Shown one piece after another: positions 36,047-44,564 of a DNA stretch of 64,000 nt; positions within the stretch are counted from its first letter, which is position 1; each line of letters starts with the position of its first letter. Both the position numbers and the translations under genes were made by a program. This stretch comes from Alcaligenaceae bacterium (GTDB lineage: Bacteria; Pseudomonadota; Gammaproteobacteria; Burkholderiales; Burkholderiaceae_B), in contig DUNB01000043.1 of NCBI GenBank assembly GCA_012839585.1, forward strand, positions 1-64,000, read 5' to 3'. The notes beneath the pieces were generated by a model. The model did no database searches, had not been told where the DNA came from, and saw nothing but the letters and a program-made list of their open reading frames with translations.

Positions 36047-37225
36047 ATGAATCTGCCCGGACTACACTTTGAACTCAGCGAAGAGCTTGGCATGCTACGC
36101 GACACCGTACGTCATTTTGCTGAACAAGAAATTGCCCCCTTAGCCCAACAAGTGGATCACACAGACCAGTTCCCTATGGAATTATGGAAAAAATTCGGTG
36201 ATTTAGGTGTGTTAGGTTTAACCGTCTCAGAGGAATACGGTGGTGCCGATATGGGCTATCTGGCTCATATGATCGCGATGGAGGAAATCTCTCGCGCTAG
36301 CGCCTCGGTCGGACTGTCTTATGGGGCCCACTCCAACCTTTGCGTGAACCAACTCTTTCGCAACGGTACTGCTGAGCAAAAAGCCAAATACCTGCCTGGT
36401 CTTATTGATGGCACCCAAGTCGGCGCCCTAGCCATGAGTGAAACCGGCGCTGGCTCAGACGTAGTCAGTATGCGTTTGCGCGCCGAGGACAAAGGGGACC
36501 ACTATCTGCTCAATGGCCATAAAATGTGGATTACCAACGGTCCTGATGCCGACACACTGATTGTGTATGCCAAAACAGACCCAGAGGCCCACCAACGTGG
36601 CATCACCGCCTTTATCGTAGAAAAAGGCTTCGAGGGCTTTTCCATTGCTCAAAAGCTCGACAAACTCGGTATGCGTGGTAGTCACACCGGTGAACTCGTA
36701 TTTACCGACTGTCGCGTTCCCAAAGAAAACGTACTGGGCGAAGTCAACGGCGGTGTAAAAGTGCTGATGAGTGGTCTGGACTACGAGCGCGCGGTGCTCG
36801 CTGGCGGCCCCTTAGGCATTATGCAGGCGGTGATGGATGTGGTTATGCCCTACATTCACGAACGCAAACAGTTTGGGCAGGCTATTGGCGAGTTCCAGCT
36901 GATCCAAGCCAAAGTCGCTGACCTCTATACCACCCACCAAGCCAGCCGTGCGCTTTGTTATAGCGTAGGCAAACACTTGGACGCGTTGGGGGACAGCCAC
37001 TCCAGAACCGTTCGCAAAGACTGCGCGGCCGCTATTTTATTTAGTGCAGAAAAAGCCACTTGGATGGCAGGTGAGGCCATCCAAATCTTAGGTGGTAACG
37101 GCTATATCAATGAATTCCCGACTGGACGCCTCTGGCGCGATGCCAAACTCTATGAGATTGGCGCTGGCACCAGCGAAATCCGTCGCATGCTCATTGGCCG
37201 AGAGCTCTTTAACGAAACAGCCTAA
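36047..37225 (+). CDS. liuA: Isovaleryl-CoA dehydrogenase
   Basis: A 392-residue FAD-dependent acyl-CoA dehydrogenase. Signatures are [13 protein letters not shown] and [11 protein letters not shown] for FAD and substrate binding and [42 protein letters not shown] at the C-terminus. The [18 protein letters not shown] region holds the glutamate used as catalytic base in isovaleryl-CoA dehydrogenases. It oxidises isovaleryl-CoA to 3-methylcrotonyl-CoA and passes electrons to ETF. TTGGAGA precedes the ATG. The downstream carboxylase genes support this over other acyl-CoA dehydrogenases. Confidence 0.92.
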   Translation: MNLPGLHFELSEELGMLRDTVRHFAEQEIAPLAQQVDHTDQFPMELWKKFGDLGVLGLTVSEEYGGADMGYLAHMIAMEEISRASASVGLSYGAHSNLCVNQLFRNGTAEQKAKYLPGLIDGTQVGALAMSETGAGSDVVSMRLRAEDKGDHYLLNGHKMWITNGPDADTLIVYAKTDPEAHQRGITAFIVEKGFEGFSIAQKLDKLGMRGSHTGELVFTDCRVPKENVLGEVNGGVKVLMSGLDYERAVLAGGPLGIMQAVMDVVMPYIHERKQFGQAIGEFQLIQAKVADLYTTHQASRALCYSVGKHLDALGDSHSRTVRKDCAAAILFSAEKATWMAGEAIQILGGNGYINEFPTGRLWRDAKLYEIGAGTSEIRRMLIGRELFNETA

Positions 37226-37239
37226 TGCTATAGACGGAT

Positions 37240-39093
37240 ATGAAAAACGCCATGCCTTTTGCCTCTGATCATGCCATTATCGAACCAGCACTTCGGCCTG
37301 CTCCCAGTGCCGAGCAGGTGGCTCAGATGATTTTACAAGGCTTTGATCGTCACTACGCGCTCTTTAGATACAGCGCCCAACGCGCCAAAGTCCTCTTCGA
37401 ATCAGCCAACTGGCATGGTATTCAACAGCTTTCTAGGGAGCGTATCGAGTATTACGATATGCGGGTCCGTGAATGCGCGGCACTTTTAATTCCTTTACTT
37501 AAAAGCTCAACGCAACCGCTTGATAACGATCATTTAGCACTAAGCCCCGAGCAACAGCAGTTTTGGCAACAGGTTAAAACTAAATTTGCGCACAACCTAG
37601 CAGGCCATAAGCAACCGGAGTGCGCAGAGACCTTTTTTAACTCGGTGTCTTGCCGCGTTTTGGACCGGACGTACTACAACAATGACTTTCTGTTTGTACG
37701 TCCAGCCATCGCCACCGGCTATATTGATAGTTCTCGCCCCTCTTACCGCTCTTACTACCCCCTAGAGCAGGGCTTAATCCCTAGCCTAACCGCGATGATT
37801 CGTGACTTTGGCTTAGCCAGTCCCTTTATGGATTTGCCAGCGGATGTAAGACGCTTGGCCCGTCGTGCTGTCCATACTTTGCGCCAACGTTTACCGATAG
37901 ATCCTGGATTGCGCCTGGGGCCTGACTGCCAAATACAGGTACTCAACACGCTGTTTTTCCGTAACAAAGGGGCTTATATTGTTGGGCGACTCATCAATCA
38001 CACCAGCACTCATCCCTTTGCGATTGCCTTGGTTCACACCCCCAGCCATCACATAGAAATAGACGCTTTATTAGACAGTGCGGATGACATCAGTACGCTC
38101 TTTAGCTTTACCCGCGCCTATTTTATGGTGGACATGGAGGTTCCTTCCGCTTATGTGCACTTTTTGCAGTCCCTATTACCTCGCAAATCTGCCGCCGAGT
38201 TTTACAACGCCATCGGCCTACAAAAACAGGGCAAAAATCTCTTTTATCGCGACTTTTTGCACCACTTAGGGCACTCCACCGATGATTTCCAGCTAGCGCC
38301 GGGGATTAAGGGAATGGTGATGACCGTATTCACCCTGCCTTCTTATCCTTATGTTTTTAAAATGATTCGTGACCATATCGCTAAAGATGGCATGGATCAC
38401 GCCACAGTCAAAAGTCGCTACCTGCTGGTAAAAAAGCACGACAGAGCTGGCCGTATGGCGGACACATGGGAATACTCACAGGTTGCTCTTCCCAAGCGTC
38501 GCTTTGCCCCATCGCTCTTAGAAGAATTACGCAAAGAGGTACCAAGCCTCATCGAAGAAACCGGTGACTTAATTGTATTGCGTCATGTTTATATCGAACG
38601 ACGCATGTTACCGCTTAATATATACCTAAGCCGAGCCTCTGAATCTGCTCTGGAACTCGCCATTAAGCAATACGGCGATGCCATCCGTGAACTCGCTGCT
38701 AACAACATTTTCCCAGGCGATATGTTATATAAAAACTTTGGTCTAACCCGTTTGGGCCGCTTGGTTTTTTATGACTATGATGAAATTCAAGCCATGACGG
38801 AAATGAACTTTAGAACCATTCCTCCGGCCCCTAACGAAGAGGCCGAAATGGCCAGTGAGCCTTGGTATCCCATAGGCCCTAATGATGTATTTCCAGAGGA
38901 GTTCCGCTGGTTTTTACTTGGTGATGCGCGTATTCGTCAGGCTTTCATGAAACACCATGCTGACCTATTAAGCGCACAATGGTGGTCCGACTGCCGCGAA
39001 CGCGTGGCGCAGGGCCGTCTCGAAAATATTTATCCTTACGATTTATCGAAACGCTTACCTGACAATCAGGTAAGCGCCCCTACTACGAATTAG
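37240..39093 (+). CDS. aceK: Isocitrate dehydrogenase kinase/phosphatase
   Basis: A 617-residue AceK protein, a bifunctional enzyme that phosphorylates and dephosphorylates isocitrate dehydrogenase to direct carbon into the glyoxylate bypass. The N-terminal regulatory half is all-helical; the kinase-like half contains LAPGIKGMVMTVFTLPSYPYVFKMI for nucleotide binding, VYIERRMLPLNIYL, and FYDYDEIQAMTEMNFRTIP. Length is somewhat above the E. coli enzyme. It lies between liuA (14 bases) and a thiolase gene (10 bases). Placing aceK inside a leucine-catabolism operon makes sense because leucine yields acetyl-CoA and acetoacetate. Confidence 0.93.
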   Translation: MKNAMPFASDHAIIEPALRPAPSAEQVAQMILQGFDRHYALFRYSAQRAKVLFESANWHGIQQLSRERIEYYDMRVRECAALLIPLLKSSTQPLDNDHLALSPEQQQFWQQVKTKFAHNLAGHKQPECAETFFNSVSCRVLDRTYYNNDFLFVRPAIATGYIDSSRPSYRSYYPLEQGLIPSLTAMIRDFGLASPFMDLPADVRRLARRAVHTLRQRLPIDPGLRLGPDCQIQVLNTLFFRNKGAYIVGRLINHTSTHPFAIALVHTPSHHIEIDALLDSADDISTLFSFTRAYFMVDMEVPSAYVHFLQSLLPRKSAAEFYNAIGLQKQGKNLFYRDFLHHLGHSTDDFQLAPGIKGMVMTVFTLPSYPYVFKMIRDHIAKDGMDHATVKSRYLLVKKHDRAGRMADTWEYSQVALPKRRFAPSLLEELRKEVPSLIEETGDLIVLRHVYIERRMLPLNIYLSRASESALELAIKQYGDAIRELAANNIFPGDMLYKNFGLTRLGRLVFYDYDEIQAMTEMNFRTIPPAPNEEAEMASEPWYPIGPNDVFPEEFRWFLLGDARIRQAFMKHHADLLSAQWWSDCRERVAQGRLENIYPYDLSKRLPDNQVSAPTTN

Positions 39094-39103
39094 GAGTCAA
39101 ACT

Positions 39104-40285
39104 ATGTCAGATCCCGTCGTAATTGTATCTGCTGTCCGCACCCCAATGGGCGCCATGACTGGCAGCCTGTCCTCTTTGGCAGCACACGAACTGGGTTCCG
39201 TTGCGATTAAGGCCGCTCTAGAACGCGCTGGCGTTAGCCCCGATCAGGTGGACGAGGTCCTTATGGGTAACGTACTACAAGCCGGTCAGGGTCAAGCCCC
39301 TGCGCGTCAGGCTGCGCTAGGTGCCGGATTACCTAATGGCGCTCCTTGTACTACGGTACACAAAGTCTGTGGTTCTGGCATGAAAGCCGCCATGCTTGGT
39401 CACGATATGCTCAAAGCTGGTAGCGCCAACATTGTGGTAGCAGGCGGCCAAGAAAGCATGTCTAACGCACCTTACCTACTTCTCAAAGGTCGTACCGGCT
39501 ATCGCTATGGTCACGACAAAGTCTACGATCACATGGCACTAGACGGCCTAGAGGATGCCTACGAAGGTATCGCTATGGGTGTGTTGGCAGAGCGCTGTGC
39601 AGAAAAATACGCTTTCACTCGCGAAGAGCAAGATAACTACGCGCTTGAATCCTTGCGTCGTGCTCGCGCTGCAACAGAAGACGGCAGCTTCAAAGCCGAG
39701 ATCGCTCCTGTCACCATCAAAGGACGTAAAGGCGACACCGTTATCGATACCGACGAAGCGCCTACACGTGCAATGCCAGACAAAATCCCTGGCTTACGCC
39801 CTGCGTTCAAAAAAGACGGTACCATCACTGCCGCTAACGCCTCCTCCATCTCGGACGGTGCTGCAGCAATGGTGCTCATGCGCGAATCCACCGCCAAAGA
39901 AATGGGCCTAAAGCCTTTAGCTAAGATCGTGGGTCACTCTCAGCACGCTCACGAGCCAGAGTGGTTCACAACCGCTCCTGTAGGGGCCATGCAAAAGCTA
40001 CTCGACAAAGCAGGCTGGAAAATCGAAGACGTAGACCTGTTCGAAATTAACGAGGCATTTGCTCTGGTCACCATGGCGGCCATGAAAGACCTCAACCTCT
40101 CTCATGACAAAGTCAACGTTTACGGTGGTGCCACCGCCCTAGGTCACCCCATTGGCGCTTCTGGCGCTCGTATTGTGACCACCCTACTCAACGCACTACA
40201 ACAAAAAGGCGGCAAACGCGGTATAGCCTCCCTATGTATTGGCGGCGGCGAAGGGGTCGCGATGGCTATTGAACTAATGGACTAA
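39104..40285 (+). CDS. Acetyl-CoA acetyltransferase (thiolase)
   Basis: A 393-residue biosynthetic-type thiolase. The acyl cysteine is C89 in HKVCGSGMKA, and the later NEAFA, GGATALGHPIGASGAR and CIGGGEGVA motifs provide the catalytic His and Cys. In this operon it can split acetoacetyl-CoA from leucine breakdown into two acetyl-CoA. AGGAG sits before the ATG. The reaction is reversible, so a role in polyhydroxybutyrate supply (PhaA) cannot be excluded from sequence. Confidence 0.92.
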   Translation: MSDPVVIVSAVRTPMGAMTGSLSSLAAHELGSVAIKAALERAGVSPDQVDEVLMGNVLQAGQGQAPARQAALGAGLPNGAPCTTVHKVCGSGMKAAMLGHDMLKAGSANIVVAGGQESMSNAPYLLLKGRTGYRYGHDKVYDHMALDGLEDAYEGIAMGVLAERCAEKYAFTREEQDNYALESLRRARAATEDGSFKAEIAPVTIKGRKGDTVIDTDEAPTRAMPDKIPGLRPAFKKDGTITAANASSISDGAAAMVLMRESTAKEMGLKPLAKIVGHSQHAHEPEWFTTAPVGAMQKLLDKAGWKIEDVDLFEINEAFALVTMAAMKDLNLSHDKVNVYGGATALGHPIGASGARIVTTLLNALQQKGGKRGIASLCIGGGEGVAMAIELMD

Positions 40286-40313
40286 TTCTTTAGCGACAAT
40301 CTGTGTCGGAGAC

Positions 40314-40337
40314 CCGGCAAGTCGTACGGCTTGCCGG
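40314..40337. other. Intergenic hairpin before liuB
   Basis: CCGGCAAG and CTTGCCGG are exact inverse repeats (8 bp, 8-base loop) in the 87-base gap between the thiolase gene and liuB. The following bases are A-rich rather than T-rich, so it is more likely an RNA-processing or stability element than a terminator on the plus strand. Confidence 0.5.
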
Positions 40338-40372
40338 CCAAAAATATAACTAAATTAGGTGGCAGCACAGAC

Positions 40373-41980
40373 ATGAGTATTATCCAAAGTAAAATTCAAC
40401 CTCGCTCGGCCGGCTTTCTGGAAAACGAAGCCTCCATGCAGGAACAAATCAAAGACCTACGACAGCTACGCAGTCAAATCGCCAAAGGCGGCAGTGACGC
40501 AGCCCGTCAAAGGCACTTAGATCGCGGCAAACTTTTACCTCGTGAGCGAGTTGAACGATTACTCGATCCTGGCTCACCTTTTTTAGAGCTCTCTCCTTTA
40601 GCCGCCTACAACCTTTACAACAACGATGCGCCAGGCGCGGGCATTATTACGGGGATTGGTCGTATTAATGGCATCGAGTGCATGATTGTCTGTAATGACG
40701 CCACTGTTAAAGGGGGTACCTACTACCCCATGACAGTAAAAAAACACGTACGCGCCCAAGAAATTGCCCAGCAAAACCGTTTACCTTGTGTTTACTTAGT
40801 CGACTCGGGTGGTGCCAACCTACCTAATCAAGACGAGGTGTTCCCAGATAGAGATCACTTCGGTCGTATTTTCTACAACCAAGCCCAAATGTCATCCTTA
40901 GGTATTGCCCAAATTGCGGCGGTCATGGGGTCTTGTACGGCTGGGGGCGCTTATGTGCCCGCCATGAGTGACGAGTCCATCATTGTGCGCAACCAAGGTA
41001 CGATTTTCTTAGCTGGCCCGCCCTTGGTCAAAGCCGCCACGGGCGAAGAGGTCACTGCAGAAGATCTAGGTGGTGGTGATGTGCACACGCGCTTATCCGG
41101 GGTGGCTGACCATCTCGCTGAAAACGATGACCACGCGCTACAGCTCGCACGCCAAGCCGTAGGTAGGCTCACACATCAAAAACACTATCCATGGGCGCTT
41201 AAACCCGTAGTTGAGCCCCTGTATGACCCCGAAGAACTCAACGGCATCATCCCCAATGACACGCGCAAACCCTATGATGTGCGCGAGGTGATTGCTCGTT
41301 TAGTCGATGGTTCTGAATTCGAAGAATTCAAAGCCCGCTTTGGAACCACTCTAGTCACAGGCTTCGCGCATTTACACGGTATGCCGGTGGGTATCATCGC
41401 CAATAACGGTGTACTGTTTTCCGAGGCTGCCCAAAAAGGCACCCACTTCATCGAACTCTGCTGTCAACGCAAAATCCCCTTAATTTTCCTCCAAAACATC
41501 AGCGGCTTTATGGTTGGCCGCAAATACGAAAACGAAGGGATTGCCCGTCACGGTGCCAAAATGGTGACCGCTGTCTCTACCGCCTCGGTGCCTAAACTCA
41601 CCGTCATCATCGGCGGCTCCTTTGGTGCAGGTAACTACGGTATGTGTGGTCGCGCATTTAACCCGCGTATGTTGTTTATGTGGCCCAACGCGCGCATCTC
41701 TGTAATGGGGGGCGAACAGGCCGCCAGCGTACTTGCCACAGTACGCAGAGATAACCTAGAAAAAGCCGGTCAGTCCTGGTCCGCAGAGGACGAGGACAAC
41801 TTCAAAGCTCCCATCCGTGATCAATACGAACACGAAGGTCATCCTTACTATGCCTCAGCCCGTTTATGGGACGACGGGGTCATTGAGCCCGCCGAAACTC
41901 GGCGCGTGTTAGCTCTAGCCCTATCCGCCACCTTAAACGCCCCCATCGAAGACACGCGCTTCGGTGTGTTCCGCATGTAA
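40373..41980 (+). CDS. liuB: Methylcrotonyl-CoA carboxylase, carboxyltransferase (beta) subunit
   Basis: A 535-residue carboxyltransferase. The start at 40373 ([15 protein letters not shown]) gives the family length; AGGTGG lies 11 bases upstream. Crotonase-fold motifs include [70 protein letters not shown] and [43 protein letters not shown], all typical of MCC beta. It transfers CO2 from carboxybiotin to 3-methylcrotonyl-CoA. The biotin-bearing partner is encoded 13 bases downstream. Confidence 0.94.
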   Translation: MSIIQSKIQPRSAGFLENEASMQEQIKDLRQLRSQIAKGGSDAARQRHLDRGKLLPRERVERLLDPGSPFLELSPLAAYNLYNNDAPGAGIITGIGRINGIECMIVCNDATVKGGTYYPMTVKKHVRAQEIAQQNRLPCVYLVDSGGANLPNQDEVFPDRDHFGRIFYNQAQMSSLGIAQIAAVMGSCTAGGAYVPAMSDESIIVRNQGTIFLAGPPLVKAATGEEVTAEDLGGGDVHTRLSGVADHLAENDDHALQLARQAVGRLTHQKHYPWALKPVVEPLYDPEELNGIIPNDTRKPYDVREVIARLVDGSEFEEFKARFGTTLVTGFAHLHGMPVGIIANNGVLFSEAAQKGTHFIELCCQRKIPLIFLQNISGFMVGRKYENEGIARHGAKMVTAVSTASVPKLTVIIGGSFGAGNYGMCGRAFNPRMLFMWPNARISVMGGEQAASVLATVRRDNLEKAGQSWSAEDEDNFKAPIRDQYEHEGHPYYASARLWDDGVIEPAETRRVLALALSATLNAPIEDTRFGVFRM

Positions 41981-41993
41981 CCGGGAGCCCATT

Positions 41994-44012
41994 ATGTTCC
42001 ATACTGTACTTATTGCTAACCGAGGCGAAATCGCCTGCCGCATCGCCGCCTCATGTCAACGCATGGGTATTCGCACTGTGATGGTGTATTCCAGTGCAGA
42101 CGCCCAAGCGCTACACGTCAAAGCCGGGGATGAGGCCGTTTGGGTCGGCGAGGCCGAACCCCAAAAAAGCTATTTAAATATCGACGCCATCATTGCTGCC
42201 GCAAAGCGTACCGGCGCCCAAGCCATCCACCCTGGATACGGGTTTTTAGCTGAAAATGCAGAGTTTGCTAAAGCCTGTGCTGATAACGGCATCACTTTTA
42301 TTGGCCCACCCGCGTCCTCCATCACCGCCATGGGTAATAAATCTGCCGCTAAGCAACTCATGGAAAAGGCCAATGTGCCATTGGTACCCGGCTACCATGG
42401 TGACAACCAAGACGCGGATTTTCTACATCAACAAGCCGATGCCATGGGCTACCCCGTGCTGATTAAAGCCAGCGCAGGAGGTGGTGGTAAAGGCATGCGC
42501 ATTGTGGAGTCCAGCAAACAATTCCCTGAGGCGCTTTCTTCGTGTAAACGTGAAGCCAAAAGCAGCTTTAGTGACGATCACGTCCTCCTCGAGCGTTACC
42601 TACAAAAACCGCGCCATATTGAAATCCAAGTGTTTGCCGATACACATGGCAACGCCGTGCACCTGTTTGAGCGCGATTGCTCTGTACAACGTCGCCATCA
42701 AAAAGTCATCGAGGAAGCTCCGGCTCCCGGTATGACAGAATCACAGCGCCACGCCATGGGTGAGGCCGCCGTGGCAGCCGCCCAAGCCGTTAACTACGTC
42801 GGCGCCGGCACCGTGGAGTTTATCTGCGAAGGCGATGATTTCTTTTTCATGGAAATGAACACGCGTCTGCAGGTAGAGCATCCCGTTACTGAGCAAATCA
42901 CCGGTTTTGATCTGGTCGAATGGCAGCTACGCGTGGCCTCAGGCCAGCCGCTACCCGCCAAGCAAGAAGACCTCCGCATCAACGGCCATGCCTTTGAAGC
43001 CCGCATTTATGCTGAAAACCCAGACAACCAGTTTCTGCCCTCTATCGGCAAAATTGAGCAACTGATCTTTCCTGAGCACGTCAGCTTTAGCCTAAGCCCC
43101 ATCCGCGTCGACAGCGGTATTCGTCAGGGCGATAGCATCAGCCCCTTTTACGACCCGATGATTGCCAAACTCATCGTACATGGGGTGGATCGTGAAGACG
43201 CTCTGCGTAAAATGCAGTCAGCTCTAGAGCAAAGCTACATTGCAGGGCTACATACCAACCTGCGCTTTTTGCATCGTTTAGCCAGCGACGAGGCCTTTAT
43301 GGCGGGCGATGTGGATACAGGTTTTATTGAGCGTCGTTACGACCAACTCTTCCCCGCCCCCAAAACCGCCACCACCTTAGACCTGGCCGTTGCTCTAGCC
43401 GCCCAGCTTTACCACCAAGGGATGGCATCCAACCAAACCACAACGACTACCGTTGACCCGTGGGATCAGCTTGATTACTGGCGTGGTAATGCCTTGCTAG
43501 CCCGTCCTTTTGTGTTTGATCAGGGTGATCAAAGCCATACCGTGCATTTGCGTCACGAAAACCAACAGTGGCAGCTGCAACATGCAGACACCACATCGGC
43601 TTTTGATTGGACGGTGTCTGAGCAAAACAACGGTAGCTTATCGGTGCGTGTTCGTCTCGATGACCAGCAATTACACGCTGTCGTGTATGGAAACTCACCA
43701 CACTTTGAGATCCGCTATCCCAATACGCAACAGCACATCTCCTATGTGGATCCTTTGGCGATTGATCCCTTGCAAGAAGAGCAAAACGGGGGCGGCTTAA
43801 CCGCACCGATGCCTGGCAAGGTGCTCTCTATCGCCGTCGAGGCCGGCGCTGAGGTAGAGGCTGGTCAATTATTGTTGGTGCTGGAAGCCATGAAAATGGA
43901 GCACTCCATCACGGCTCCCCACGCCGGTACCGTTACCGAAGTCTTCTTTGCGGCAGGGGATCAAGTCACCGAAGGAGCCGCTTTGCTCGCCATCGAAAGT
44001 AAAGAGAACTAA
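41994..44012 (+). CDS. liuD: Methylcrotonyl-CoA carboxylase, biotin-containing (alpha) subunit
   Basis: A 672-residue biotin carboxylase/carrier subunit. It begins MFHTVLIANRGEIACRI with CGGGAG upstream. The ATP-grasp domain includes KASAGGGGKGMRIV and MNTRLQVEHPVTE; the biotin carboxyl carrier domain at the end contains LVLEAMKMEHS, with K634 as the biotinylated lysine. A BT-type linker lies between (about 460-595). It carboxylates its own biotin with bicarbonate and ATP and hands the group to LiuB. Methylglutaconyl-CoA hydratase and HMG-CoA lyase genes, often linked, do not follow here. Confidence 0.94.
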   Translation: MFHTVLIANRGEIACRIAASCQRMGIRTVMVYSSADAQALHVKAGDEAVWVGEAEPQKSYLNIDAIIAAAKRTGAQAIHPGYGFLAENAEFAKACADNGITFIGPPASSITAMGNKSAAKQLMEKANVPLVPGYHGDNQDADFLHQQADAMGYPVLIKASAGGGGKGMRIVESSKQFPEALSSCKREAKSSFSDDHVLLERYLQKPRHIEIQVFADTHGNAVHLFERDCSVQRRHQKVIEEAPAPGMTESQRHAMGEAAVAAAQAVNYVGAGTVEFICEGDDFFFMEMNTRLQVEHPVTEQITGFDLVEWQLRVASGQPLPAKQEDLRINGHAFEARIYAENPDNQFLPSIGKIEQLIFPEHVSFSLSPIRVDSGIRQGDSISPFYDPMIAKLIVHGVDREDALRKMQSALEQSYIAGLHTNLRFLHRLASDEAFMAGDVDTGFIERRYDQLFPAPKTATTLDLAVALAAQLYHQGMASNQTTTTTVDPWDQLDYWRGNALLARPFVFDQGDQSHTVHLRHENQQWQLQHADTTSAFDWTVSEQNNGSLSVRVRLDDQQLHAVVYGNSPHFEIRYPNTQQHISYVDPLAIDPLQEEQNGGGLTAPMPGKVLSIAVEAGAEVEAGQLLLVLEAMKMEHSITAPHAGTVTEVFFAAGDQVTEGAALLAIESKEN

Positions 44013-44032
44013 ATTTGCGCCACGGCCTTTTT

Positions 44033-44072
44033 CAGCGTAAAGTCTACTTAAAACCGTGTAGGCTTTACGTTG
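44033..44072. other. Long hairpin between liuD and smg
   Basis: CAGCGTAAAGTCTAC and GTAGGCTTTACGTTG pair along all 15 positions with two G-T wobbles, with a ten-base loop. A T5 run occurs only ten bases later. It may end much of the liu transcript or mark its 3' end, and lies 30 bases before smg. Confidence 0.5.
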
Positions 44073-44102
44073 GCCGCACACATTTTTGATGGTAATACAT
44101 AC

Positions 44103-44564
44103 ATGTTCGATATATTGGTTTACTTGTTTGAAACCTACTACAACCCACAGGCTTGCCCTAAAGCGGAGGTATTAGCTCACAAACTCGCCGCCATTGGTTT
44201 TGAAGATGACGAAATCGACGAAGCCCTCAGCTGGCTACACGGACTCAGCGAGTCCGCCGCCATGCACCAACCCCTAAACACTCAATTCCACCCAGATAGC
44301 CTACGCGTCTTTACCGACCATGAATTACAAACCTTAGGCCACGAAGCCATTGGTTTTATTCGCTTTTTGGAAAACTCGGACGTATTGCCTCCCGCCCTGC
44401 GCGAGGTGTTAATTGAACGCGCCCAAGCCATCGATGAGTCCCCCGTTCCATTAAGCAAAATCAAAATCGTAGCTTTGATGGTGTTATGGAACCACGAAGC
44501 GGAAATTGATCATTTAATTTTCGAGGAACTCTTAACCAACGACGAAGATCGTTTGTGCCAATAA
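44103..44564 (+). CDS. smg: Smg family protein (DUF494)
   Basis: A 153-residue protein that starts MFDILVYLFETYYNPQ and continues FEDDEIDEALSWLHGL and GHEAIGFIRFLENSDVLPPALREVLIERAQAIDE, the standard Smg pattern. In many gammaproteobacteria and betaproteobacteria smg lies beside dprA and a topoisomerase gene; here topB is 2.6 kb downstream. Molecular function is not established. The ATG at 44103 fits the family start. It converges directly on the large membrane-protein gene, whose stop codon begins at the next base. Confidence 0.92.
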   Translation: MFDILVYLFETYYNPQACPKAEVLAHKLAAIGFEDDEIDEALSWLHGLSESAAMHQPLNTQFHPDSLRVFTDHELQTLGHEAIGFIRFLENSDVLPPALREVLIERAQAIDESPVPLSKIKIVALMVLWNHEAEIDHLIFEELLTNDEDRLCQ

